Assembly (NCBI RefSeq): GCF_028640845.1
Contig: NC_080542.1
Span: 65,547,064 to 65,611,063, forward strand
Direction: 5' to 3'
Source of the DNA: Ahaetulla prasina
Lineage: Eukaryota > Chordata > Lepidosauria > Squamata > Colubridae
DNA: 64,000 nt
Shown here piece by piece: positions 30,352 through 39,754 of this stretch; position 1 is the stretch's first letter; each line of letters begins with the position of its first letter. Below the pieces are notes generated by a model. The model was given only the letters and a program-made list of their open reading frames with translations, made no database searches and had not been told where the DNA came from. Position numbers and translations under genes: made by a program.

Positions 30352-31626
30352 ATGGATTACCAAAAAACAAACAAACGACGAAAGCAACGGAAGAGAGGTA
30401 AACGATCTGAGATCTTAAACAGATTAACAGATTATTCTGATTTTCGCAATTCAGCAGTCCTATGCTTCTCTGAAACCTGGTTAAATGAATCAATTGAAAA
30501 TAGCAGCCTGAACATTCCAGAGTTTCAGATTGAACAATCAGACAGGATTCCAGAAACATCTGGTAAAAAGAAAGGAGGAGGCTTATGTCTATATATTAAT
30601 AGAAACTGGTGTCAAGATTTTAATATAATTTACAAATTCTGTGACAACAATTTAGAGACTCTAATTATCAACTGCAAACCTTACTATTCGCCTCGTGAAT
30701 TTTCCTCATTTCTTCTAATTGCTGTTTATGTCCCACCACAAGCCTGTGTAAACAAGGCATTACGAACTCTAGCTGACCAAATCATGGAGGCTGAAGCCAA
30801 ACACCCTGATTCACTGGCCATTGTTTTGGGAGATCTAAACAAGGCAAACTTAAGGAAAGAGCTACCAAAATACTTTCAGCATGTCAATTGTCCCACCAGA
30901 GGCAAGAATACTCTAGACCATTGCTACACAACACTAAAAGATGCTTATCGGTCTTTACCACGTGCAGCTGTAGGACACTCTGATCATTGCATGATTCACC
31001 TTGTACCTGCTTACAGGCAAAGACTTAAAGCTACAAAACCAATAATTAAATCAGTGAAGACCTGGACGGAGGAATCAAAATTAAAGCTACAGGCATGTTT
31101 TGACTGCACTGATTGGAATATTTTTAAAGATACCTCTGCAGACTTGGATGAACTCACAGATACTGTAACTTCATATGTCAGCTTCTGTGAAGACCTATGT
31201 GTACCTACAAGGAACTTGCGAATATACAGTAACAACAAACCTTGGTTCACACCTAAACTTAAGCAGCTACGACATTCCAAAGAGGAGGCCTACAGAAAAG
31301 GTGATAAAATGCTGTACAATCAGGCCAGAAATGCACTAACAAGGGAGATAAGAGCAGCAAAAAGAAGCTACTCTGAAAAGCTAAAGAATCAGTTTTCAGC
31401 AAATGAACCAGCAAACATGTGGAAAACTATTAAAAATATCACCGGCTATGGCAAACCTCCTTCCCAGGCTGAAGGTAATCAACAACTGGCAGATGACCTG
31501 AATGAGTTTTACTGCAGGTTTGAAAGGAAACTACAGCCACCTATCTCCACAACCCCCATCTCAGACACACCAACAACAGCCAAGCCTCCTACAACTGACC
31601 CCATTTCATTGGGTTCACAACCCTAG
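30352..31626 (+). pseudogene. LINE endonuclease and linker, 424-residue frame
   Basis: The longest open frame in the window. It begins with a basic stretch (QKTNKRRKQRKRGKR). The AP endonuclease follows: CFSETWLNESIE with glutamate 41, KGGGLCLYINRNWCQD, VYVPPQACVNKALRTLADQI, IVLGDLNKANL, CPTRGKNTLDHCYTT and AVGHSDHCMIHLVP. The last carries the catalytic SDH. After residue about 235 comes the linker to reverse transcriptase, with KPWFTPKLKQLRHSKEEAYR and RSYSEKLKNQFSANEPANMW. All catalytic blocks look intact. A frameshift near 31600 moves the reading to the frame with DLFHRQKPGKAPGPDKITPS. The ATG at 30352 is only the first in frame; the native start is probably upstream. Confidence 0.85.
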
Positions 31627-31629
31627 TGA

Positions 31630-32913
31630 TCACAGAAAAGAAGTGCAGGACCTATTTCATAGACAAAAGCCAGGAAAAGCTCCAGGCCCAGACAAGATAA
31701 CTCCTTCTTGCTTAAAAGTCTGTGCTGACCAATTGGCCCCATCTTCACCCATATTTTCAATAAATCACTAGAGATGTGTTATGTTCCTTCTTGCTTCAAA
31801 CGCTCTACCATCATCCCAGTGCCGAAGAAGCCCACCATCAAGGAACTGAATGACTACAGACCAGTTGCTCTAACATCTGTAGTCATGAAAACCTTTGAAA
31901 GGCTAGTGCTTTCCTACTTGAAAACCATCACGGATCCGCTGTTAGACCCCTTGCAATTTGCATACCGAGCAAATAGATCAACAGATGATGCTGTTAATAT
32001 GGCTCTGCACTACATCCTACAGCATCTTGAGTCTCCAAAGACCTATGCAAGGGTCCTTTTTGTAGACTTTAGTTCAACATTCAATACCATCATTCCAGAC
32101 ATTCTTCTAACTAAGCTAAACCAGCTACAGGTACCGGAACAGGTAAGTGGATCACAAGCTTCCTAACAAACAGGAAGCAGCAGGTGAAGCTAAGCAAGAT
32201 CACATCAAATACCTGTACAATTAGCACAGGGGCCCCCCAAGGCTGTGTGCTCTCCCCACTTCTCTCTGTATACCAATGACTGCATCTCCAATGATCCATC
32301 TGTTAAGCTACTGAAGTTTGCAGATGACACAACAGTGATTGGTCTCATTCGAGACAATGACGAATCCCCATATAGATGAGAGGTCGAACGACTAGCCTTG
32401 TGGTGCAACCAAAACAATCTGGAACTGAACACACTCAAAACCGTAGAAATGGTGGTAGACTTTAGGAGAAACCCTTCCATACTTCCACCTCTCACAATAC
32501 TAGACAACACAGTATCAACAGTAGAAACCTTCAAATTTCTAGGTTCTATCATATCCCAAGATCTAAAATGGACAGCTAACATCAAAAACATCATTAAAAA
32601 AGGACAACAAAGAATGTTCTTTCTGCACCAACTCAGTAAGCTCAAACTGCCCAAGGAGCTGCTGATTCAGTTCTATAGAGGAATTATTGAGTCTGTCATT
32701 TGCACCTCTATAACTGTCTGGTTCGGTTCTGCAACCCAACAAGAAAAACACAGACTTCAGAGGATAATTAGAACTGCAGAAAAAATAATTGCTACCAACC
32801 TACCTTCCATTGAGGACCTGTATGCTGCACGAATCAAGAAGAGGGCCGTGAAAATATTTACAGACCCCTTGCATCCTGGACATAAACTGTTTCAACTCCT
32901 ACCCTCAAAATGA
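31630..32913 (+). pseudogene. LINE reverse transcriptase, copy 1
   Basis: Broken over at least four frames: [80 protein letters not shown], then FADDTTVIGLIR with the catalytic aspartates near 32318-32352. The thumb follows (FKFLGSIISQDLKWTANIK) and the C-terminus (SVICTSITVWFGSATQQEKH, NLPSIEDLYAARIKKRAVKI). The frame is cut at 32916 by the Gypsy LTR. The region from 31863 is nearly identical to 36630-37675. Confidence 0.85.
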
Positions 32914-32916
32914 CGC

Positions 32917-33092
32917 TGTTAAGTTCGGAAAATAACGAGGCTGGAGACCAGGGTAGTGACAACAGCTCTTTAATATAGGGTGAACCCAGCAACCAGGCTG
33001 GGGAAAAACCTCTCCTTATATACAGTTCAACCGGCGGCTTCAACCAATCAGCAACGTGCTTGTTTCCCAAAAATATTTAAAGATACATTACA
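32917..33092 (-). repeat. 3' LTR of the second Gypsy element, 176 bp
   Basis: Plus reading TGTTAAGTTCGG ... GATACATTACA; TG...CA ends on either strand. In sense reading it has a TATATAAGG box (about 33014-33022) and an ATTAAA signal. It lies directly against the LINE sequence TGACGC at 32911-32916. The boundary is supported by the polypurine tract next to it. The partner LTR is missing, so the left end is inferred from the LINE comparison. Confidence 0.75.
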
Positions 33093-33105
33093 CTCCTTCC
33101 TCCCA
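33093..33105 (-). promoter_or_regulatory. Polypurine tract of the second Gypsy element
   Basis: Sense strand GGGAGGAAGGAG ends exactly where the LTR starts with TGTAATGTATC. Uninterrupted purines at this place are the plus-strand primer signature. Confidence 0.75.
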
Positions 33106-33435
33106 GAAAACACTTTACCCTATTTACATATTATTTTTCAACGTAATCGCACAAATAGACTGGGCGTCTCCTGACTCTTCGGACCTCGCAGTACATTCCC
33201 TGGGAGTGGGTCGAGCTGACCGGAGGGGCTGTTTGCTCCTCTCAGCTCCTCCTCTAGGCCATCCGGCCCTGGATTATTTGCAGAGTCGTCCCTGCTGTTT
33301 TCTAATGGAACCTGTGTGGCGTCGCTGGACCTCCGAATTTCAGATAAGTCCTGCGATTTTCCGGGTTTGAGTCAGCTGTGGAATCAAACATTGTAGTCAG
33401 GGCCTGTTTCGATTAATTCAGATTGTTCGGCTATG

Positions 33436-34200
33436 CGTTTCGATTTGGTCTATGTGGCGCCTCCATACTCGGCCGTCTTTAACTCTACCAAGTATGATTT
33501 TGGACCTGTCTATTTAGGATTTGTCCTGCTATCCAGGTTGGGCCTTCACCATAGTTGTGTGCCCACACCGTCGCCTATGTCCATTTCTCTTGTTTTTCCT
33601 ATTTCCCCTTGTAACTCCTCCGGTGTATAGTTTGGATTTAACGGTCTAGTGGGCACCTGAGCTTCGCCCATTAATAATTCGGCTGGGCTTCTGCGGTTGT
33701 GACACAGGGGTTCTGTGTTGGACGCCAGGAAAACATCGATTTTGTTTGCCAGTCGCCTGGCTTGAGCCTGGACAATGCCTCTTTGCGCTCCGGACGGAAC
33801 GCTCTGCAAGGCCATTCGTCGCAGGGTGGAAAGGCGCCGAGAGGGCATGTCGGATGTCCTCTTCTGCCAAATACCTCAAACTGGGTTGCCGTGAATTGCG
33901 GGCCGTTATCAGAAACTAGCGTGTCGGGCAACCCATGGGTTACAAATAGGTGCCCGTGGGACTGAGATCACGGCCTCGGCTGTCATGGATCTCATGAGAA
34001 TGATTTCCAGCCATTTGGGTAGGCATCTACTACGACCAGGAAGGTTTGGCCGTGGAAGGGCGGCAAAATCAATGTGTATTCTAGACCAGGGCCCTGGGGT
34101 TCTCCCATCTCGAACGGGGCGTTGGGGTAGCCTGGCAGGCCTGGCATTTCCCTACCCTTTCAGCAATTTCTGAGTCCATTAAGGGCCACACACATAGCTT
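33436..34200 (-). pseudogene. Integrase of the second Gypsy element
   Basis: In sense order the reading runs from a decayed zinc-finger part (about 34150-34200) to PDTLVSDNGPQFTATQFEVF (33931-33870), with the second catalytic aspartate. A frame with LSAPFHPATNGLAERSVRSA follows, with the catalytic glutamate in LAERS (about 33840-33800). The C-terminal part has HNYGEGPTWIAGQIL-like residues and ends GRVWRRHIDQIET near 33440. At least three frame changes break it. The region 33106-33435 between stop and polypurine tract is untranslated. Confidence 0.83.
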
Positions 34201-34639
34201 CTCGCTAGACCCTTCATCCTAACGATCCCTGGGTGACCTCGTGGAGGAGGTCCAACACCCTTTTCCTCAATTTTCTGGGATCACCACTCTATCCCCCATA
34301 GCAGGCACCCCTTGAGCCGAAAGTTCACGTTTTTACAAATTCTTTAAAAGCCGCCTGGCGCAGTGGGCCACCCTCTTGTACCCAACCAAGTACAGTTCTC
34401 AAAGTAATGTCCCGGTATGGCCCGAGCCACCTCCTTAGATGTGACTGGGCCAGAGTCAGAGAGTCAATTAACAATATGGGCGTCCCGGTGGGGTCTTCGA
34501 TCGCCCCTGGTAGTGAGCATCTGCTTCGTCCGCATGCCCCAACTCTTTTCCTGGCCGATGCTGCAGTTTGTAGGAATAGGCGGCTAGAAGATAGTCCATC
34601 GGGTCAATCGTGGCGAAAGTGCCACAGGCGTTGGGCGGT

Positions 34640-35740
34640 CGCCAGCCAGTATTCTAACAGTGGTCTATGGTCTGTAACAATTTCAAAGTCTCTACCAAAA
34701 ACGATTCGTGAAACTTTTTACCCCTGACACAATAGCTAGCTTCCTTATCCAACTGGCTATAGTTCCTCTCTGTCGAGGACATCGTTCTGGAGTAGAAGGC
34801 TATTGGGGCTTCTGTGCCATTTGGAAACCTGTGGCTGAGCACAGCCCCACCCGTGAGGGAAGCATCGCAACTAATACCAATGGCAATGAGCTATGATACT
34901 GAACCAGTAAGCTATCGCTCGAGTAGGTTTTTACTGCTTGCCTAGCTTCCGACTTTCCCCAAGACCAAACAGTATTCTTTCCCAGTAACTTATGTAGCGG
35001 CTCGGCAATGGTTGCCTTATTTTTAAAAAGACCGTAAAATTCACTAGACCCAGGAATGCCTGTAGCTCTGTTTTGTTTTAGGCGCTGGAGCCTTTCATTG
35101 CCTTGACCTTGCTTTCAGTGGGGTGAATTCCTCCTTGTCTATTCTGTAGCCCAAGAACTCTGATTCTACCCCTATCTGGCATTTGTTCACTTTAACCTTT
35201 AGACCGCTGACCGGAAAATGCCCAGAACTTTTCTCAACTCCCCAATTCTTCTAAATTTTCGCTGATACTAATACATCATCGAAATAGGGACTACCCCGGG
35301 AGCCCTTGCAGAAGTCGCTCCATTAAATTTTGAAATAGACCAGGAGCCACACTCACCCCAAACTGTAACGGGTACACTTGAAAGCACCTCTGTGAGTCAC
35401 AATTGTCTGGGCTTGGCTGTGGCGTCACGGGCAGTTGTTGATAGGCTTGGCCAAATCTAATTTGGCAAAACTGCCCTTGCCCCAGCGAGTGCAGCAAATG
35501 TTGCACCAGGGACCGGTAGCGCTTTTGCAAGGCTTTGTTTAACGTTGCCTTGTAGTCAGCGCAGATTCTAACTGACCCATCTGGTTTCACTGGGGTGACG
35601 ATTGGCGTCTCCCATTTTGCATGATCGACTGGCACCAGAATCCCTGACTGATGAGCTTGTCTATCTCCTTGTCAATCTTGGTTTAAGGGCAAAAGGGACT
35701 CTCCTTGCTTTTAACCGTAATGGGGCTACCTGGGGTCTAA
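34640..35740 (-). pseudogene. Reverse transcriptase and RNase H of the second Gypsy element
   Basis: The reverse transcriptase frame at 35635-35291 reads WETPIVTPVKPDGSVRICAD, then QHLLHSLGQGQFCQIRFGQA, YQQLPVTPQ and FGVSVAPGLFQNLMERLLQG. After a short gap the minus strand at 35286-35261 encodes YFDDVLVSA, so the catalytic aspartate pair is intact. The thumb lies in broken frames. RNase H is seen at 34842-34654 with APIAFYSRTMSSTERNYSQL and DKEA. The aspartate expected in the LAQAY-like block has become G in RFGQAYQQL. Confidence 0.83.
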
Positions 35741-35829
35741 ATTGAAGGAAATAGGTCCCCTTGTACTTGCCCAGGCAGTCCTTGAAGACATCTTCGAACT
35801 CGCTCATGAGTGTGTCTTTAGGTTAAAGT

Positions 35830-36130
35830 CACTTGTAGATGCCAGTCACTCCCATGCCCAATGCACGGAACCAGTCTAGTCCCAACAGACTTGGCAGGGT
35901 CCCTTCGACTATCGTGATGGCAGGGTCTTCTTGTGTGGTCCCTGACGCGACGGAGGTGGTCCTCGAACAGGGATGCGATTCCTTGGTAGTCGTGGAACTC
36001 GTGAGCTGTGTGTTTGCAGTTTGCGCTTACGATTCTCGCAAAGCTGCAAAAGTGTCCCAGGACATGATTGTGATCGCTGACCCGGTGTCCACTTCTAGTC
36101 GGCACGGCACTCCTTCGATTTTGGTTTAGT
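35830..36130 (-). pseudogene. Retropepsin-like protease of the second Gypsy element
   Basis: In sense reading CRLEVDTGSAITIMSWDTF carries the catalytic D-T-G-S (about 36105-36050). The reading then loses frame. The end, SLLGLDWFRALGMGVTGIYK near 35885-35835, is the second-half motif. The DTGS form differs from the DSGA of the sushi-like element. This is another sign that the two Gypsy elements are from different lineages. Confidence 0.8.
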
Positions 36131-36634
36131 GAAGATTTTCTTCTCGCCGGGTTGCTGCACGGCCTATGATCACGGTCGCTCGATTTGAGTTCGCGCCTTT
36201 TGTTTTGACCAATCGCGGTCGCCTTGCCGATCCTGCGCCTGATTGGTTGGTTTGAATTCGGCGGGAAGGTTGGGGTGCTCGACAGACTTGAGCCAGGTGC
36301 CCTTCTTCTCGGACACCGACATGTAGCGCCCTTGAACTTGCATCGTTGACGCTGGTGTTGCCTCCGCAACTTCCGTGATTCATCCCGGTCTTCTTTGCCC
36401 TTCTCTCGGTGAGGCAAACTCCTTCCTCATCCTCCCGCCTGATTCGGCTGGATTTCTCATTGTGGACCGGGTTGATTTCACGCCGCTGGCGTGAGTGGCT
36501 TTTGCAGGGTTTCCGCCGCTTGGGTCGACATATCTCATGAGCTCTGGCTTCGCCCAGAGCGCTTGCCAGCGTTAGATTGTTTTTTGATAGCAGCCGCCCC
36601 GCAAACGCATGTCTCTGACCCCACGGATGAGTTG
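36126..36634 (-). pseudogene. Gag C-terminus with split zinc knuckles
   Basis: The sense reading begins at the junction with codons for QLIRGVRDM and continues in a neighbouring frame with GRLLSKNNLTLASALGEARA, the end of capsid. Zinc-knuckle debris follows in two frames: QRCKFKGATC in one and REEGHLAQVCRAP in the other. Together they form a C-x-x-C-x4-H-x4-C type site cut by a frameshift. The basic segment before it (RKPCKSHSRQRREINPVH) is typical of nucleocapsid. No N-terminal capsid remains upstream, because LINE sequence takes over at 36635. Confidence 0.75.
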
Positions 36635-38036
36635 CTTTAACATCTGTAGTCATGAAAACCTTTGAAAGGCTAGTGCTTTCCTACCTGAAAACCATCACGG
36701 ATCCGCTGTTAGACCCCTTGCAATTTGAATACCGAGCAATATATCAACAGATGATGCTGTTAATATGGCTCTGCACTACATCCTACAACATCTTGAGTCT
36801 CCAAAGACCTATGCAAGGGTCCTTTTTGTAGACTTTAGTTCAGCATTCAATACCATCATTCCAGACATTCTTCTAACTAAGCTAAACCAGCTACAGGTAC
36901 CGGAACAGACTTGTAAGTGGATCACAAGCTTCCTAACAAACAGGAAGCAGCAGGTGAAGCTAAGCAAGATCACATCAAATACCTGTACAATTAGCACAGG
37001 GCCCCCCCAAGGCTGTGTGCTCTCCCCACTTCTCTCTGTATACCAATGACTGCATCTCCAGTGATCCATCTGTTAAGCTACTGAAGTTCGCAGATGACAC
37101 AACAGTGATTGGTCTCATTCGAGACAATGATGAATCCGCATATAGACGAGAGGTCGAACGACTAGCCTTGTGGTGCAACCAAAACAATCTGGAACTGAAC
37201 ACACTCAAAACCGTAGAAATGGTGGTAGACTTTAGGAGAAACCCTTCCATACTTCCACCTCTCACAATACTTGACAACACAGTATCAACAGTAGAAACCT
37301 TCAAATTTCTAGGTTCTATCATATCGCAAGATCTAAAATGGACAGCTAACATCAATCATTAAAAAAGGACAACAAAGAATGTTCTTTCTGCGCCAACTCA
37401 GTAAGCTCAAACTGCCCAAGGAGCTGCTGATTCAGTTCTACAGAGGAATTATTGAGTCTGTCATTTGCACCTCTATAACTGTCTGGTTTGGTTCTGCAAC
37501 CCAACAAGAAAAACACAGACTTCAGAGGATAATTAGAACTGCAGAAAAAATAATTGCTACCAACCTGCCTTCCATTGAGGACCTGTATACTGCACGAATC
37601 AAGGAGGGCCGTGAAAATATTTACAGATCCCTCACATCCTGGACATAAACTGTTCCAACTCCTACCCTCAAAACGACGCTATAGAGCACTGCACACCAGA
37701 ACAACTAGACACAAGAACAGTTTTTCCCCGAAGGCCATCACTCTGCTAAACAAATAATTCCATCAACACTGTCAGACTATTTACTGAATCTGCACTACTA
37801 TTAATCTTCTCATAGTTCCCATCACCAATCTCTTTCCATTTATGACTGTATGACTATAACTTGTTGCTGGCAATCCTTATGATTTATATTGATATATTGA
37901 CCATCAATTGTGTTGTAAATGTTGTACCTTGATGAACGTATCTTTTCTTTTATGTACACTGAGAGCATATGCACCAAGACAAATTCCTTGTGTGTCCAAT
38001 CACACTTGGCCAATAAAAATTCTATTCTATTCTATT
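36630..38036 (+). mobile_element. Rex1/L2-like LINE, copy 2, 3' part
   Basis: Starts in the reverse transcriptase at the point equivalent to 31863 and runs to the true 3' end. It includes LKFADDTTVIGLIRDNDESA (37081-37140), the C-terminal block and a final region reading LHTRTTRHKNSFSPKAITLL. A 3' untranslated region ends GGCCAATAAAAATTC with an ATTCT-repeat tail (38013-38038). It is nearly identical to copy 1 over about 1.05 kb, apart from a deletion near 37352 and a frame change near 37600. Copy 2 shows what copy 1 lost when it joined the Gypsy LTR. Confidence 0.88.
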
Positions 38037-38121
38037 CTAAATATGAATCAATATACATGGTCAGAGTTATTGATGGTAATACAGAAGTGACATTTATGAA
38101 AATGTTTTTATTCAAGTACAG

Positions 38122-38421
38122 GTAGTCCTTACTTATGATCATAACTGAGCCAAAAATTCTGTTACTAACCAAGACAGCTGTTAGTCTGGCTTCCTCATTT
38201 AGCTTGCTTTTAGAAAGTTTCAAAAGATGATCATATAATTCAGGACACTGCAACAATCATAAATTCAGGCCAATTGCCAGGATCTGAATTTTGAACACAT
38301 GATTATGGAGATGCTACGATGGTTGTAAGTGTGAAAAAATGGTCATAAGTCACTTTTTTCAGTGCCATTGTAACTTTGAACAGTCACTAAATGAATGGTT
38401 GTAAATAAAAAACTGGTACTA
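38122..38421 (+). mobile_element. MITE-like element (family of 3862-4200)
   Basis: Begins ACAGGTAGTCCTTACTTATGATC and ends AATGGTTGTAAATAAAAAACTGGTACT. The two ends are roughly inverted. The internal block CACTTTTTTCAGTGCCATTGTAA is shared with 3862-4200. No coding capacity. Confidence 0.7.
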
Positions 38422-38645
38422 CCATGTTTCCCTGAAAATAAGATTTTTGCCTTGCGCTCAAAAGCCCAATTGTGCGTATTATGAGGGGATGTCTTATTTT
38501 GGGGAAAACAGGGTAGGTTTGAATAGAGTATATTGGTCTATAAAGCAGCAGTCCACAACCATTTGAACAGTCACTAAAGGAATGGTTGTAAGTAAAAAAC
38601 AGGTACTAGGTTTGAATAGAGTAAATTGGTCTATAAAGCAGAAGT
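38379..38645. repeat. Partial tandem duplication with filled and empty insertion site
   Basis: The stretch from GAACAGTCACTAAA through GGTACT and TAGGTTTGAATAGAGTA to CTATAAAGCAG occurs at 38379-38551 and again at 38566-38640. The first copy contains the 92-bp element 38422-38513. The second copy lacks it and reads GGTACTAGGTTTG, the uninterrupted target. Confidence 0.85.
38420..38515. mobile_element. 92-bp TA-flanked MITE (Tc1/mariner-like)
   Basis: The element 38422-38513 has inverted ends CCATGTTTCCCTGAAAATAAG and its imperfect complement ending GGGGAAAACAGGG. It is flanked by TA on both sides (38420-38421, 38514-38515). TA duplication is the mark of Tc1/mariner-type transposition. The empty site at 38607-38608 confirms the ends. 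Confidence 0.88.
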
Positions 38646-39343
38646 CCCCAACCCTTCTGGCTCAATGGACCAGCAGCAGCAGCCGGGACAGTGGAGAGGA
38701 TGGTTTTCTGTGCCCAACTTAATTTCGCACATGTGCAAATGAAGCTTTGCACACTTGCCCACCACTTGAACAGCCTAATTCCCAATGGGCTATAGACAAG
38801 CATTGTGTTGTGCCTCGCTCGCCCCCCCCGCCGCCGCAGCTGGGCCCTTCTCATCTCCTGCCAGACACTGATAGTACAGGAGAATGTCCTGGCATGCCTC
38901 CAGCCCCAGTCCTGGCACCATGCCCGGAGAAACTGAGCAAACAAACCTCCTTCTGATAGCATGTGTGCCTGAAGCCAGCCACGAGCTGGGATTACCGGCA
39001 GCTGGGGACAAAATGATGCAGTGGACAGATCCTTGCTTCTAGAGAATGGAGAGGCAGCGTCAGCAAAAGGAAGGGAGGGGCAGGCCTGGATAAATGCTGA
39101 GTCATGGAGCCACATCCATGGCTTATATAAAGGATCTGCTTTCTGGCATTCTCTGAGTCAGGCAGTCTAATCTGGATTGCTGAAGTCACACCTTGGATTC
39201 CTGCCCACCCTGAGGACTCTGATAGGACTTTGACAGAGCTGCAGAGGCACGCTTGATACGGACTTCCCCAACCCGGCCGTCAGAGGAAGAGTGGGACACG
39301 ACACATTGGTCCATGGTCTGGGTTGGGGACCTTTGCTATAAAT
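38631..39343. mobile_element. Non-autonomous hAT element, 697 bp
   Basis: The element 38639-39335 starts CAGAAGTCCCCAACCC and ends GGGTTGGGGACCTTTG. These are imperfect inverted ends of hAT type. Flanks are CTATAAAG (38631-38638) and CTATAAAT (39336-39343), an 8-bp duplication with one mismatch. The frames inside (38606-39115 and others) carry no transposase signature. A GGCTTATATAAAGG box lies near 39120. Confidence 0.83.
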
Positions 39344-39345
39344 AA

Positions 39346-39754
39346 AGTGACCAGATTTCAGCTATGGCAAAGCGGGACACCATTGACGGGGGGGCTGCGC
39401 ATGCACACTGAATCTTGCCACCTGCCTGAAGGAGGAGGAACGGCTGCTACTTCTCTGCTCTTCCAGGCAAGCTCGGCTCTCCTCTCGGCTCTTCCAGGCA
39501 GGGTCGGCTCTCCTCGGCTCTCCTCTCGGCTCTTCTCTTCCTCTCAGGTGAAGTCAAGCAGCATCTTTCCTCCCTCTCGCGCCCCTTTCTTCGCCACTCC
39601 CCCTTCTCCGCCTCCTCCTCTTGCGTTGCCGCCTCCCATTTTCAGAATGGGAGTGAAACAAAAATAAATTGGGACTTTTTGGAATTGCTGCAGGACGCGG
39701 GACAAATTATTAAAAAGCGGGACTGTCCCGCCAAAAGCGGGACGTCTGGTCACT
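39346..39754. mobile_element. Short DNA transposon with AGTGACCAGA inverted ends
   Basis: Begins AGTGACCAGATTTC and ends CGTCTGGTCACT, 409 bp. Near the right end GCGGGAC is repeated three times. The interior is rich in CTCTCGGCTCTTCC repeats. The target duplication is unclear, so the superfamily is not assigned. Confidence 0.7.

Larger units (their letters stand above)
30080..32916 (+). mobile_element. Rex1/L2-like LINE, copy 1
   Basis: A non-LTR retrotransposon with endonuclease and reverse transcriptase, nearly full length at its 5' end. Its 3' end is replaced: at 32916 the sequence passes into a Gypsy LTR. The missing 3' end is seen in copy 2 (36630-38036). The 5' untranslated part includes AAGATGGCGCCGATGAAGG near 30132. 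The 104-residue frame at 30104-30418 may be a spurious upstream frame. The exact clade within the CR1/L2/Rex1 group cannot be settled by eye. Confidence 0.85.
32917..36634 (-). mobile_element. Second Ty3/Gypsy element, 5' end missing
   Basis: A minus-strand LTR retrotransposon that retains its 3' LTR (32917-33092), polypurine tract, integrase, RNase H, reverse transcriptase, protease and the end of gag. Gag N-terminus, primer site and 5' LTR are absent. At 36630-36634 the gag sequence meets a second LINE copy. The lack of a chromodomain and the integrase end RVWRRHIDQIE separate it from the sushi-like element and suggest a mag- or Osvaldo-like lineage. This lineage is uncertain. Many frameshifts. 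Confidence 0.88.

Noticed and set aside
38606..39115. 169-codon minus-strand frame
   Set aside because: It spans the boundary of the hAT element at 38639 and has no family signature.
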